Program-made: the position numbers and the translations under genes
Part shown: in pieces, positions 5,013-11,422 of the stretch
How the letters are laid out: every line of letters begins with the position of its first letter
Position numbering within the stretch: the first letter of the stretch is position 1
Assembly: GCA_934693215.1 (NCBI GenBank)
Contig: CAKUVB010000041.1
Coordinates: 1 to 11,422, forward strand
Reading direction: 5' to 3'
Source of the DNA: an uncultured Candidatus Melainabacteria bacterium
Lineage (GTDB): Bacteria; Cyanobacteriota; Vampirovibrionia; Gastranaerophilales; Gastranaerophilaceae
DNA length: 11,422 nucleotides
Notes under the pieces: model-generated
The model's input: the letters and a program-made list of their open reading frames with translations, nothing else
Database searches by the model: none
What the model was told of the DNA's origin: nothing

Positions 5013-6704
5013 CTACTTAATATTTGAGAAAGTCCAAGCATCAAATGTAGGTGCTTCTGAAATATTTAATTCTTTTCTTTCTTCACCTGCACATGCATCA
5101 TCATGAGCGATTGGCTTGTACAATCTGTTATAGTATTCAATAACCATTCTGTCTGAGTTGAAGTATGCTTCAGCAGTTCTGATAGCTTGACGCATCATTC
5201 TAGCCCATTCAGGTTTGTTGTTGTAGTAAGTAGGAATAATTTGATCTTCAATGATACTCATCATACATTCGTGATCTTTCCAATGTCTTTCTTCCCATGG
5301 CATATCGTCATCAAGTTCAGGATACTCAACTGTATAACCATTGATTCCAGGGAATGTACCTTCTACTGTCCAACCATCAAATGTTGATAAGTGGATAGCA
5401 CCGTTAGCATTAGCTGACATACCTGAAGTACCTGATGCTTCGAATGGTCTTAATGGTGTGTTTAACCATACATCTGTACCACGTTTCAACATGCCTGATA
5501 ATTGAAGTTCATAACCAGGTAATACAACAACATTTTTCAATGTGTGTGAACGGTTAAGAAGTTTGTTGAACATTTCTTTACCCATAACATCATCTGGGTG
5601 GAATTTACCAGCAAAAATGATTTGGATTTTGTTTTCGTTCAATAATTTTTCGATTCTTTCTTTGTTCATAAGAATCAACCAAGCACGTTTGTAATCAGCA
5701 AATCTTCTTGCCCAAGTGATTGTTAATACATCTGGGTCAAATCTCTTACCAGAAACATTTGCAATATACTTGAACAATTTTTTCTTCATATCGTGTTTAG
5801 CAGTCAATAATTGTTCGTCAGTTGCATCACCGAACATTCTCTTGTCTTGCCAGAAGTGAAGGTTAACTGCGTTGGTGATAGCTCTGATAGGACATCTTCC
5901 ATCAACCCATTCCCACATCTTGTTAGCAACAAGACCATGCAATTGAGATACTGCGTTTGCAATTCTTGACATTCTTAAAGCAGCAACTGTTAATGAGAAG
6001 TTTTCACCACCCAATTGAACTGCTGTATCTCTTGAACAACCAGCGAAGAAACCACCTTCAGCCAATGTATCAACCCAGTGAACTTCGTTACCGGCTGCAA
6101 CTGGAGTGTGAGTTGTAAATACAGTTTTTCTCTTAACTGCGTTCAAATCACCGTTGTATTGTTTCAACAATTCGAATGCTGCAGGAAGTGCGTGACCTTC
6201 GTTCAAGTGAACAACATCAAAGTTGTATCCAACTTGTTGAAGAACTTTAATACCTGCAATACCCAAAACTGTTTCTTGAGCAATTCTGATTCTTTCATCT
6301 CCATCATACAATCTGTAAGAAATTCTTCTTGCCCATTCGCTGTTTCCTTCAATATCTGTTGTTAGTAAATATACAGGGCAAGCTCCGAATAATTCAGGTT
6401 CTACTCTGTATGCTTTTACTTTTACTTTTTCACCAAAAGTATCTACTTCAACAGTAACATTGATATCAGTTAAGAAATCATAATACTTTCTGATATATGC
6501 TACTTCTACTTGACCTGAGTGGTCAATACGTTGGTCATAATAACCATATGACCATAACATTGTTACACCAACCATAGGCATTTGTAAGTAACCTGCAGAT
6601 AACATGTGAGCACCTGCCAAGAAACCTAAACCACCTGAATATGTACATAATGATTGGTCTAATGCGATTTCCATTGAAAAATACGCTACATTTGGTAATG
6701 ACAT
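5013..6704 (-). CDS. glgP: Alpha-glucan phosphorylase family protein (GT35, short type), lacking the expected PLP lysine
   Basis: Family members release glucose 1-phosphate from glycogen or maltodextrin. The 563-residue protein shows the short-type N-terminus (VAYFSMEIALDQSLCTYSGG from residue 6, LGFLAGAH following), VVHLNEGHA, FTTHTPVAAGNE, the phosphate-site segment ARRFADYKR, IIFAGKFHP, and the C-terminal EASGTSGM block followed by NGAIHLSTFDGW. In GT35 enzymes the residue after that Gly-Met (or Asn-Met/Glu) is the Lys that binds pyridoxal phosphate; here it is Ser (codon TCA, checked on the raw strand). It may therefore not work as a normal PLP phosphorylase. The usual AGDH is AGAH. ATG 6704 has AAGGG 8 nt upstream. 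Codons favour C-ending AAC, TTC, ATC and CAC more than the neighbours do, which suggests high expression. It has its own promoter at 6772-6800. Confidence 0.88.
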   Translation of the reverse strand: MSLPNVAYFSMEIALDQSLCTYSGGLGFLAGAHMLSAGYLQMPMVGVTMLWSYGYYDQRIDHSGQVEVAYIRKYYDFLTDINVTVEVDTFGEKVKVKAYRVEPELFGACPVYLLTTDIEGNSEWARRISYRLYDGDERIRIAQETVLGIAGIKVLQQVGYNFDVVHLNEGHALPAAFELLKQYNGDLNAVKRKTVFTTHTPVAAGNEVHWVDTLAEGGFFAGCSRDTAVQLGGENFSLTVAALRMSRIANAVSQLHGLVANKMWEWVDGRCPIRAITNAVNLHFWQDKRMFGDATDEQLLTAKHDMKKKLFKYIANVSGKRFDPDVLTITWARRFADYKRAWLILMNKERIEKLLNENKIQIIFAGKFHPDDVMGKEMFNKLLNRSHTLKNVVVLPGYELQLSGMLKRGTDVWLNTPLRPFEASGTSGMSANANGAIHLSTFDGWTVEGTFPGINGYTVEYPELDDDMPWEERHWKDHECMMSIIEDQIIPTYYNNKPEWARMMRQAIRTAEAYFNSDRMVIEYYNRLYKPIAHDDACAGEERKELNISEAPTFDAWTFSNIK

Positions 6705-6771
6705 AATTTATACCCTTTTCTTTTGTGTGTAAACAGAAAACTCTAAGACACATAATCCTAAAGTCTTATTC

Positions 6772-6800
6772 AATATAGCAACAACATACTATTAAATCAA
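6772..6800 (-). promoter_or_regulatory. Sigma-70-type promoter of the phosphorylase gene
   Basis: Read on the minus strand: TTGATT (6800-6795), a 17-bp spacer, and TATATT (6777-6772). These match the TTGACA and TATAAT consensus at 4 and 5 positions. The predicted start near 6765 leaves a leader of about 60 nt that includes the ribosome site AAGGG. The remainder of the 205-bp gap up to 6909 shows only AT-rich DNA with a short direct repeat of AAACTCC on the minus strand. Confidence 0.55.
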
Positions 6801-6909
6801 TCCTTTATCAAATCTTTGAAACATTCTAAAATACCAATTTTACTGAAAGACGGAGTTTTAGGGAGTTTCAAGGGATATAAATTTGTTACAATAAATTAAT
6901 TCTTTTGGA

Positions 6910-7899
6910 TTAATTCTCTAATATTACACGACTAATTGTGTGGAAATCATATTTTAGACAAGGAACTTCCATGCAAGAGATTTTTCTTCTTTCCCATAAA
7001 CATGGTTTGTCAGGACAATCACAATCATTTTTTAATACAATTACATTATCATTTTGCGGGATAAGTTTTTTATCATCAGTAGGTCCAAAGAATACATAAG
7101 TTTTTACACCCAACCCTACGGCAATATGTAATGGTGCGGAATCAGAGCATACAAATTTTTCTGCACTTGAAATCAATTCTGCCAACTCTGTAAGATTATG
7201 TGTTTTTCCATAAAGATTTTCATAATTTTTGATTTTTGTATATTTTTCAATCTCTTTAATACAATATTCATCATCAGGCCCACCCGCAATCATTACATGC
7301 TTGCCGGCTTGTTGTAATAAATCAATTAGCTGTGCCCATTCATATCCTTGAATTGTTTTGATTATACCTTTTCTACGACTCATTTCACTAACTCCAGGGT
7401 GAATCAAAACTGAATTTGGAACTTTTTGTTTTGTATTTACACTCAATATAGGCAAATCTGTTACTTGTTGTGTTAATGGAGTTACCAAATCATGATACAT
7501 TTTTCCTGCATATTGATTTTTATTTAGTTTAACAACATCAGTCAACAATATTTGACTTAGTTTACCGGTATCAAACCCAACTCTTTTTGGAATAAAAGTA
7601 CATGCTGCAATAATACTCATCATTTTATTTGCACCTGAGATAACCAACAAATCATAGTTTCCAAATATTGCCTTTGAGATAAAATTAAAAATTTCTGTAT
7701 ATTTATTTTTGGTTTTGATATCAACAGGAATAACATCATCAATTATATCTGACAAATCTTTTATCCCCATAGCTCTTGATTCAAGAGCCAATGTTATACT
7801 TGCATTTGGATATTCTTTCTTTAAAGACCACAGAGTTGGCAAAAATAAAATTTCATCACCAATTCCACCAAAATTTACTGCAAGTATTTTTCTAACCAT
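6910..7899 (-). CDS. Glycosyltransferase family 9 (heptosyltransferase-like)
   Basis: GT9 enzymes such as WaaC, WaaF and RfaQ transfer heptose or another sugar from an ADP-sugar onto the LPS inner core at the cytoplasmic face of the inner membrane. The 329-residue product has the GT-B arrangement: N-terminal ILAVNFGGIGDEILFLPTLWSLK (residues 5-27), a central linker, VLIHPGVS (164-171) starting the second Rossmann domain, IAGGPDD (204-210), and the donor-site block FVCSDSAPLHIAVGLG (249-264) followed by FFGPTD. The C-terminus has five Cys (293, 295, 300, 309, 314) in the CxCPxxPC...C....C form seen in many GT9 proteins. ATG 7899 is preferred over an upstream start at 7938, because AGAGGG lies 7 nt before it and the core begins at once. 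Sugar and acceptor cannot be told. It indicates a diderm-type envelope. Confidence 0.9.
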   Translation of the reverse strand: MVRKILAVNFGGIGDEILFLPTLWSLKKEYPNASITLALESRAMGIKDLSDIIDDVIPVDIKTKNKYTEIFNFISKAIFGNYDLLVISGANKMMSIIAACTFIPKRVGFDTGKLSQILLTDVVKLNKNQYAGKMYHDLVTPLTQQVTDLPILSVNTKQKVPNSVLIHPGVSEMSRRKGIIKTIQGYEWAQLIDLLQQAGKHVMIAGGPDDEYCIKEIEKYTKIKNYENLYGKTHNLTELAELISSAEKFVCSDSAPLHIAVGLGVKTYVFFGPTDDKKLIPQNDNVIVLKNDCDCPDKPCLWERRKISCMEVPCLKYDFHTISRVILEN

Positions 7900-7939
7900 T
7901 ATAAATCCCTCTTTATTATTATTCCTTAATTGAAACATA

Positions 7940-7965
7940 AATATTTAATAAAGTGAATAAATATT
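7940..7965. promoter_or_regulatory. 8-bp AT inverted repeat in the divergent gap
   Basis: AATATTTA (7940-7947) and TAAATATT (7958-7965) are exact reverse complements with a 10-nt spacer. They lie between the divergent GT9 gene and the Cys-rich gene. It is a possible operator, but chance is likely in such AT-rich DNA. The rest of the 201-bp gap (7900-8100) shows a TAAAAT -10-like box at 8052-8057 without a clear -35, and a CGACA/TGTCG hairpin at 8068-8081 ahead of the Cys-rich gene's ribosome site. Confidence 0.3.
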
Positions 7966-8100
7966 AACAAACAAAAATAAAACTTCATTTATCACCACAT
8001 GGGCGATATATAAATCTTCAACTGGGGAATATGCAATTTGTCTTTGATTTGTAAAATATCATGTGTGCGACATAGTTGTCGAAAGATAAAAGGAGATAAT

Positions 8101-8448
8101 ATGAAGAAAACATTATTGACTACAACATTATTAGTTGCAATAGCAATGAGTACAAACGTATCTCACGCATTTTCTTGGAGTAGATTGAACCCTGCAACTT
8201 GGGGAACTTGTCCAAAAGCAGAAAAAGTTTGTAAAAAAGAAGAACCTTGCAAGCCAAAATGCAAATGCAAAAAAGACAAATGCGACCCTTGTAAAAAACA
8301 AACTTGCAAACCAAAATGTGACCCTTGCGAAAAGAAAGTAGAAGAATGTAACCCTTGTAAAAAAACAGTCACACCATGCAATCCATGTGGCAAACCAATC
8401 CCACCTTGTGATGCGTGCGACAAGTTACAAGATGCTACAGAAAGATAG
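8101..8448 (+). CDS. Exported Cys/Lys/Pro-rich small protein with repeated C(D/N)PC motifs
   Basis: I do not recognise a named family. The 115-residue precursor has a clear signal peptide (MKKTLLTTTLLVAIAMSTNVSHA, cleavage likely after residue 23), then FSWSRLNPATWGTCPK. A low-complexity tail carries 16 cysteines between 37 and 106. Five CxxC units (61-64, 73-76, 83-86, 93-96, 103-106) have the form CDPC, CNPC or CDAC, spaced 10-12 residues and separated by Lys-rich linkers with a further single Cys (54/56, 69) or none. After export such a protein could bind metal, form a disulfide-linked envelope layer or act in redox chemistry; the sequence does not decide. ATG 8101 has AAAGGAG at 8089-8095. 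An upstream TTG at 8038 is rejected because it would bury the signal peptide. It is monocistronic with its own terminator. Confidence 0.8.
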   Translation: MKKTLLTTTLLVAIAMSTNVSHAFSWSRLNPATWGTCPKAEKVCKKEEPCKPKCKCKKDKCDPCKKQTCKPKCDPCEKKVEECNPCKKTVTPCNPCGKPIPPCDACDKLQDATER

Positions 8449-8469
8449 TTTGCTTCTAAATAATTAATT

Positions 8470-8500
8470 GGGATAAAGTAAATCAACTTTATCCCTTTTT
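8470..8500 (+). terminator. Intrinsic terminator of the Cys-rich gene
   Basis: GGGATAAAGT (8470-8479) and ACTTTATCCC (8486-8495) form a perfect 10-bp stem with a 6-nt loop, followed by TTTTT (8496-8500). It lies 21 bp after the stop at 8448. On the minus strand no T-tract follows the stem, so it should act mainly on plus-strand transcripts. Confidence 0.92.
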
Positions 8501-8549
8501 ATTTGAAAAATATATACTCTATCATAATGACATCAAACTTTTACAAGAA

Positions 8550-9422
8550 CTAATCTTCATTCTGCATAATCATCATGAGTTCTTCTTGCTCAAGCTTGTC
8601 GTGGACTTGAGAATTTATCTCGCCACCTATCAAAATAAGCATAGACGTGAAATAAAACCAAACCATCAACATAGCAAATGCAGCAATTGTGCCATATACA
8701 AAATTATAAGTATGTAATTTATTGACATAAATCGAGAAACCACCTGACGCAAGCAACCATATCACACAGAAGAACAATGTCCCAGGTAAAGCACTTTTTC
8801 GTTTTAATCGCTCTGACCAACTAACATCAGGGAATATATAGTATTGCAAAAATGCCATCAAGAATAACGCCATAAAAGCAACCGGCCATCTTATTGCAAG
8901 TAATGTATCAGCAATATTCGGAGCAAGGCTTATAAAAGCTGTCAAAAATCTTATAATAACCTTACCGAATATAATAATATTTATACTCAAAAATAGTACC
9001 AACGTATTTACAACAACCATAACCAGTGAAAGAAGTCTTGTATATACAAAAGCCCTTGTTTCTTCAACTTTATATGCTCTATTTAATCCTTTTATTACAA
9101 CAGACAACGCATTCATTGACATAAACAATGTAATTAACAAACCTGCAACGGCAACTGTTGTACCTCTTGGAAAACCTAAAACTTGGTCTAATACACTACG
9201 TATCAATCTGATTGAATCATCAGGCATGACTCGTTCCATAAATATAAATAATGGGTTCATAAAATAGTTTTTTCCAATCAAATTGAATAAAGACATTAAA
9301 AACAACATAAAAGGAAAAATTCCGATTACAAGCATATAACTCATTTCTGCCGCCATGCCGGAAAAATCGTTATCAATAATAGATTTTACTGTTTTTATTA
9401 AAAAATCTACTGCCTTACCCAT
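8550..9422 (-). CDS. YihY/virulence factor BrkB (UPF0761) family membrane protein
   Basis: The 290-residue protein has about six hydrophobic segments and matches the YihY/BrkB family, once misnamed ribonuclease BN. Family marks are the N-terminal AAEMSYMLVIGIFPFMLFLMSL (about 24-45), a conserved loop MSMNALSVVIKGLNRAYKVEETR (about 101-123), and the C-terminal NFVYGTIAAFAMLMVWFYFTSMLILIGGEIN near 240-270. The extreme C-terminus is acidic and cytoplasmic. The molecular function of the family is not settled; transport and envelope roles have been proposed. Its ATG overlaps the end of the upstream nrnA-like gene by 8 bp, and the ribosome site GAGGAG lies 7 nt before it inside that gene. The two are therefore one operon with coupled translation. 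Confidence 0.9.
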   Translation of the reverse strand: MGKAVDFLIKTVKSIIDNDFSGMAAEMSYMLVIGIFPFMLFLMSLFNLIGKNYFMNPLFIFMERVMPDDSIRLIRSVLDQVLGFPRGTTVAVAGLLITLFMSMNALSVVIKGLNRAYKVEETRAFVYTRLLSLVMVVVNTLVLFLSINIIIFGKVIIRFLTAFISLAPNIADTLLAIRWPVAFMALFLMAFLQYYIFPDVSWSERLKRKSALPGTLFFCVIWLLASGGFSIYVNKLHTYNFVYGTIAAFAMLMVWFYFTSMLILIGGEINSQVHDKLEQEELMMIMQNED

Positions 9423-10377
9423 TTAGATACTCCTCTATTGTTTTGAGGATTTTTTTTATTGCCTTATCAACACCTGATTTTATTAAGCAACCTGCTGCAA
9501 AAGTGTGTCCACCACCACCGTATTCGGCACAAATTGCTGCTACATCTTTTGTTTTGCTTCTCATTGAAATTTTTGTTGATTTAGAATCTATTTCTTTTGC
9601 AATAAATGAAATCTCAGTAGAATCAATCGCACGTAATGTTTCAACAAGACCTTCCGTAAAATCATCTTTCGCTTGATATTTTTCTAAATCCTTTTTATAA
9701 ACAACAGTATACGCAACTTTATCATTAAACAAAAATTCAGCTTTATTTATACACGCATTCTGAAACATTACAAAATCTTTTGATTTTTTTTCATAACAGT
9801 TTTTGTATATTCCATTTGGATTTATTCCGATTTTAACAAGTTGAGCTGCTGATAAAAATACATTTTCAGAAGTGTTTTCATACCTAAATCCGCCCGTATC
9901 GGTTAGTATTGCCGTATACAACCCTATCGCTGAATCCAATGAAATCTTCCAATTTTGTTCGTTGAATATATTTAACAAAACTTCGCCTGTAGAACTGGCT
10001 TTTGGATTAACGACATTAACTTCACCAAAATTATTATTTGTTTTGTGATGGTCAATATTAATAGTATGAACAGCCTTCTCAAAAAGAATTTGATGATTTG
10101 CTAACCTATCTAATGATGCGACATCAAGAGTTATAACAAGGTCATACACCATAGAAGTATCAAATTCAAACTTTGCGGTTTCTATATTTGGTAAAAACTT
10201 ATAACAATTCGGCAAATGACCGATAACTAAAATATCAGCTCTCTTTTTAAAGTTTTCGTAAATTGTTGTATACATTGAACTCGTACTACCTAGAGCATCT
10301 CCATCTGGATTTATATGGCTCATAATCAATATCTTGGTTGAGTTCTTTATTAAATCTTCCAGTTGATTAAATTTCAT
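9415..10377 (-). CDS. nrnA: DHH/DHHA1 phosphoesterase, bifunctional oligoribonuclease / PAP phosphatase NrnA-like
   Basis: NrnA-type enzymes degrade 2-5 nt RNAs (nanoRNA) and often dephosphorylate 3'-phosphoadenosine 5'-phosphate; some also cleave pGpG or c-di-AMP products. The 320-residue protein has the Mn-binding motifs in order: SHINPDGDALGS (20-31), TLDVAS (83-88), the namesake NIDHHKTNNN (107-116), ASSTGEV (127-133) and LTDTGGFRYENT (158-169). The C-terminal DHHA1 substrate site is CAEYGGGGHTFAAGC (283-297). Length is normal for NrnA (about 310-330). There is no Shine-Dalgarno; a -10-like TAATAT (10389-10384) ends 6 nt before ATG 10377, again a leaderless arrangement. It heads a two-gene operon with the YihY-family gene. 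A close relative with another preferred substrate (for example a GdpP-like DHH enzyme) cannot be excluded. Confidence 0.9.
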   Translation of the reverse strand: MKFNQLEDLIKNSTKILIMSHINPDGDALGSTSSMYTTIYENFKKRADILVIGHLPNCYKFLPNIETAKFEFDTSMVYDLVITLDVASLDRLANHQILFEKAVHTINIDHHKTNNNFGEVNVVNPKASSTGEVLLNIFNEQNWKISLDSAIGLYTAILTDTGGFRYENTSENVFLSAAQLVKIGINPNGIYKNCYEKKSKDFVMFQNACINKAEFLFNDKVAYTVVYKKDLEKYQAKDDFTEGLVETLRAIDSTEISFIAKEIDSKSTKISMRSKTKDVAAICAEYGGGGHTFAAGCLIKSGVDKAIKKILKTIEEYLNG

Positions 10378-10383
10378 TATATA

Positions 10384-10421
10384 ATATTAGCATAAAAATT
10401 CTAAATAAAAACGATTAATCG
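10384..10421. promoter_or_regulatory. nrnA -10 element and a 10-bp palindrome in the nrnA-dciA divergent gap
   Basis: The 85-bp gap contains a minus-strand -10-like TAATAT (10389-10384) placed 6 nt before the nrnA start. It also contains the perfect palindrome CGATTAATCG at 10412-10421, roughly mid-way between the two genes and about 23 bp upstream of that -10, where an operator or activator site would be expected. No partner protein is suggested by the sequence. Confidence 0.35.
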
Positions 10422-10462
10422 CAAGGGTAAATAATAAGAATAAATTATAGGGGTAAAATTTT

Positions 10463-10795
10463 TTGACTAAAAAAGTTATGTACACAGATTTTGAAGGAGT
10501 TGATTCAGTAATTGCTGAATTACTTAATAATAAGGATATAAAAAAAGCTGTAACCCGTTCTAATTTATATAAGTTTTGGAAATCTATCGTTGGAGAAAAA
10601 TTTGGAGAAAAATCAAAACCATACAGTATGATAGGTGGCGGGGTTATGGTTATAGCTTGTGCTAACAATGTTGTTGCTCAAGAACTCTTATATCAAAAAA
10701 CAATGATAATCAAGAAATTTGCACCTTATCTAAAATCGCTAAAAATCAATCTCAAGGACATCAAATTTGACCCCAAAAAATGGGTTGACGAATAA
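10463..10795 (+). CDS. dciA: DciA-like protein (DUF721), probable replicative helicase loader
   Basis: DciA/DUF721 proteins bind the DnaB replicative helicase and help load it at the origin in bacteria that lack DnaC or DnaI. The 110-residue product has the compact family pattern: a helix ending LYKFWKSIVGEKFGEKSKP (about 35-53), a strand region GGGVMVIACANNVVAQELLYQK (about 58-79), then IIKKFAPYLKSLKINLKDIKF. The Trp-x2-(I/V)-Val-Gly block and the A.NNVVAQEL stretch are the useful marks. The start is probably TTG 10463, with AGGGG at 10449-10453 nine nt upstream. ATG 10478, five codons later, has no ribosome site at the right distance. It is divergent from nrnA, with a weak terminator behind it. 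Function is assigned by family, not proven here. Confidence 0.7.
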   Translation: MTKKVMYTDFEGVDSVIAELLNNKDIKKAVTRSNLYKFWKSIVGEKFGEKSKPYSMIGGGVMVIACANNVVAQELLYQKTMIIKKFAPYLKSLKINLKDIKFDPKKWVDE

Positions 10796-10819
10796 ACTCT
10801 CTAAATAAATTGAGTTTTT
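10794..10819 (+). terminator. Weak intrinsic terminator after dciA
   Basis: AAACTC (10794-10799, overlapping the stop codon) pairs with GAGTTT (10812-10817) around a 12-nt loop, and the T-run continues to 10819. The short stem and large loop make it weak, so read-through into the PilZ gene is possible. Confidence 0.45.
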
Positions 10820-10826
10820 ACCCCCA

Positions 10827-10855
10827 TTGATTTTAAATACCTAAAATGATACTAT
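10827..10855 (+). promoter_or_regulatory. Promoter of the PilZ gene, leaderless geometry
   Basis: TTGATT (10827-10832), a spacer of exactly 17 bp, TACTAT (10850-10855), then 7 nt and ATG 10863. The predicted transcription start is at or beside the A of the ATG, and no Shine-Dalgarno precedes it. The -35 hexamer is identical to that of the phosphorylase promoter at 6800-6795. Confidence 0.6.
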
Positions 10856-10862
10856 TTGAACT

Positions 10863-11422
10863 ATGGCTAATGATTTGCTTAAAGATTCGTCCGATATAAA
10901 ATTTGCTAAGTTAATTTTTAATAAAGGCACTGATGATGCTCTTAGTTTTAATTGTATTATCAGAAATTTTGATAAAGAATTTGTTAATTTTGCAGGCATG
11001 TCAGATTATGCAGATCAAGTTGAATTAGGTGCTCCAGTTGATATCAAAGTATATTCTATTAATGGTGTTGTTGCGGCTCAAGCGACATTATTAAGAATGT
11101 TCAAAGCAGGAGAAACTAGAATATATACAACAACTGTTCCAGTAACCTATGAACACACACAAAAAAGAGCATACTATAGAGCAGATATGCATCTACCTAT
11201 AACTCTTATTGTTGTCTTACCTGACGGGTCAACTAAACATATTAAAGCCACAACAAAAAATATTTCAGGCAGAGGCATGTGTTTTATTTCACTAGACGAA
11301 ACTTTCCCAGAATACTACTCTATCACCGTAAACATCAAGTTTAAAGACAGATTTATTGTAACAACAGCAGATTATGTTTACACAAATCCTGTAAAATATA
11401 AAGATTCTATGCTATATATTCA
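10863..11422 (+). CDS. PilZ domain protein with YcgR-like N-terminal domain (3' end outside window)
   Basis: 186 full codons are present and the frame is open to the window edge. Residues about 1-100 resemble the beta-rich YcgR/PilZN module, with GAPVDIKVYSINGVVAAQA (56-74) and a strand leading into the PilZ part. From residue 101 the PilZ c-di-GMP site is visible: KRAYYR, giving RxxxR (Arg102, Arg106), and NISGRG (133-138), matching (D/N)xSxxG. YcgR-type proteins bind c-di-GMP and act on the flagellar motor or on envelope systems. With flagellar genes elsewhere in the window a motility role is reasonable, but it is inferred. The end of the PilZ domain or a further domain lies beyond 11422. 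It has its own 17-bp-spaced promoter and no ribosome site. Confidence 0.85.
   Translation, partial: MANDLLKDSSDIKFAKLIFNKGTDDALSFNCIIRNFDKEFVNFAGMSDYADQVELGAPVDIKVYSINGVVAAQATLLRMFKAGETRIYTTTVPVTYEHTQKRAYYRADMHLPITLIVVLPDGSTKHIKATTKNISGRGMCFISLDETFPEYYSITVNIKFKDRFIVTTADYVYTNPVKYKDSMLYI

Noticed and set aside
7900..7938. Earlier ATG for the GT9 gene
   Set aside because: The extra 13 codons overlap the strong AGAGGG ribosome site that serves the ATG at 7899.
8120..8486. Two minus-strand reading frames opposite the Cys-rich gene
   Set aside because: They are antisense shadows of the biased Cys/Lys codons, lack a ribosome site, and one runs through the terminator region.
10387..10668. Minus-strand open frame crossing the nrnA-dciA gap
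   Set aside because: It covers the promoter gap and the dciA gene in antisense, and its product has no recognisable features.
1..11422. tRNA, rRNA, integrase, transposase, toxin-antitoxin or defence genes
   Set aside because: No cloverleaf-like or rRNA-like stretches were seen in the gaps, and none of the coding regions shows motifs of these families.

Overview
The window is AT-rich DNA (about one third G+C by eye) from a flagellated, diderm-type bacterium. It carries flagellar rod/basal-body genes, an LPS-type family 9 glycosyltransferase, a corrinoid adenosyltransferase, a DciA-type (DUF721) protein, a PilZ protein and a short-form alpha-glucan phosphorylase. This mix and the codon style resemble the non-photosynthetic, gut-associated relatives of Cyanobacteria (Gastranaerophilales / 'Melainabacteria'). 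That placement is an inference from gene content, not a demonstrated assignment.

Layout. Positions 1-131 hold the C-terminal tail of a sensor histidine kinase, followed by a plus-strand flagellar cluster flgB-flgC-fliE (175-1660). The cluster stops at fliE; no fliF follows. Next comes an intergenic stretch with a dispersed palindromic repeat. A Cys-based tyrosine/dual-specificity phosphatase-like gene (1915-2526, +) then converges on 5-formyltetrahydrofolate cyclo-ligase (2533-3042, -). The cyclo-ligase diverges, across only about 26 bp, from a CobA/CobO-type corrinoid adenosyltransferase (3069-3641, +). A 389-bp gene-free stretch (3642-4030) carries a second, rearranged copy of the repeat and a 9-bp inverted repeat at the start of a secreted or membrane-anchored protein with internal repeats (4031-4939). 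That gene converges, over a bidirectional terminator, on alpha-glucan phosphorylase (5013-6704, -). Upstream lie a GT9 glycosyltransferase (6910-7899, -) and a divergent exported Cys/Lys/Pro-rich small protein (8101-8448, +) with a textbook terminator. A translationally coupled minus-strand pair follows: nrnA-like DHH phosphoesterase (9415-10377) and a YihY-family membrane protein (8550-9422). Divergent from it are dciA (10463-10795, +) and a PilZ/YcgR-like gene (10863 onward, +) cut by the window end.

How the parts connect. The kinase tail, the flagellar genes and the PilZ protein point to regulated motility, with c-di-GMP as a possible input. The remaining genes are housekeeping: folate, cobalamin, nanoRNA turnover, glycogen, cell-surface glycan and replication initiation.

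The most interesting observations are these. (1) The phosphorylase has Ser where the GT35 family carries its PLP-binding Lys. (2) About five genes lack a Shine-Dalgarno and instead have a -10-like hexamer 6-10 nt before the start codon, which suggests leaderless transcription; one case is an overlapping divergent promoter. (3) A two-module repeat occurs with its modules reordered and one inverted. (4) The Cys-rich exported protein has a regular CxPC-type periodicity. I see no complete novel defence or mobile system, no CRISPR and no tRNA or rRNA.
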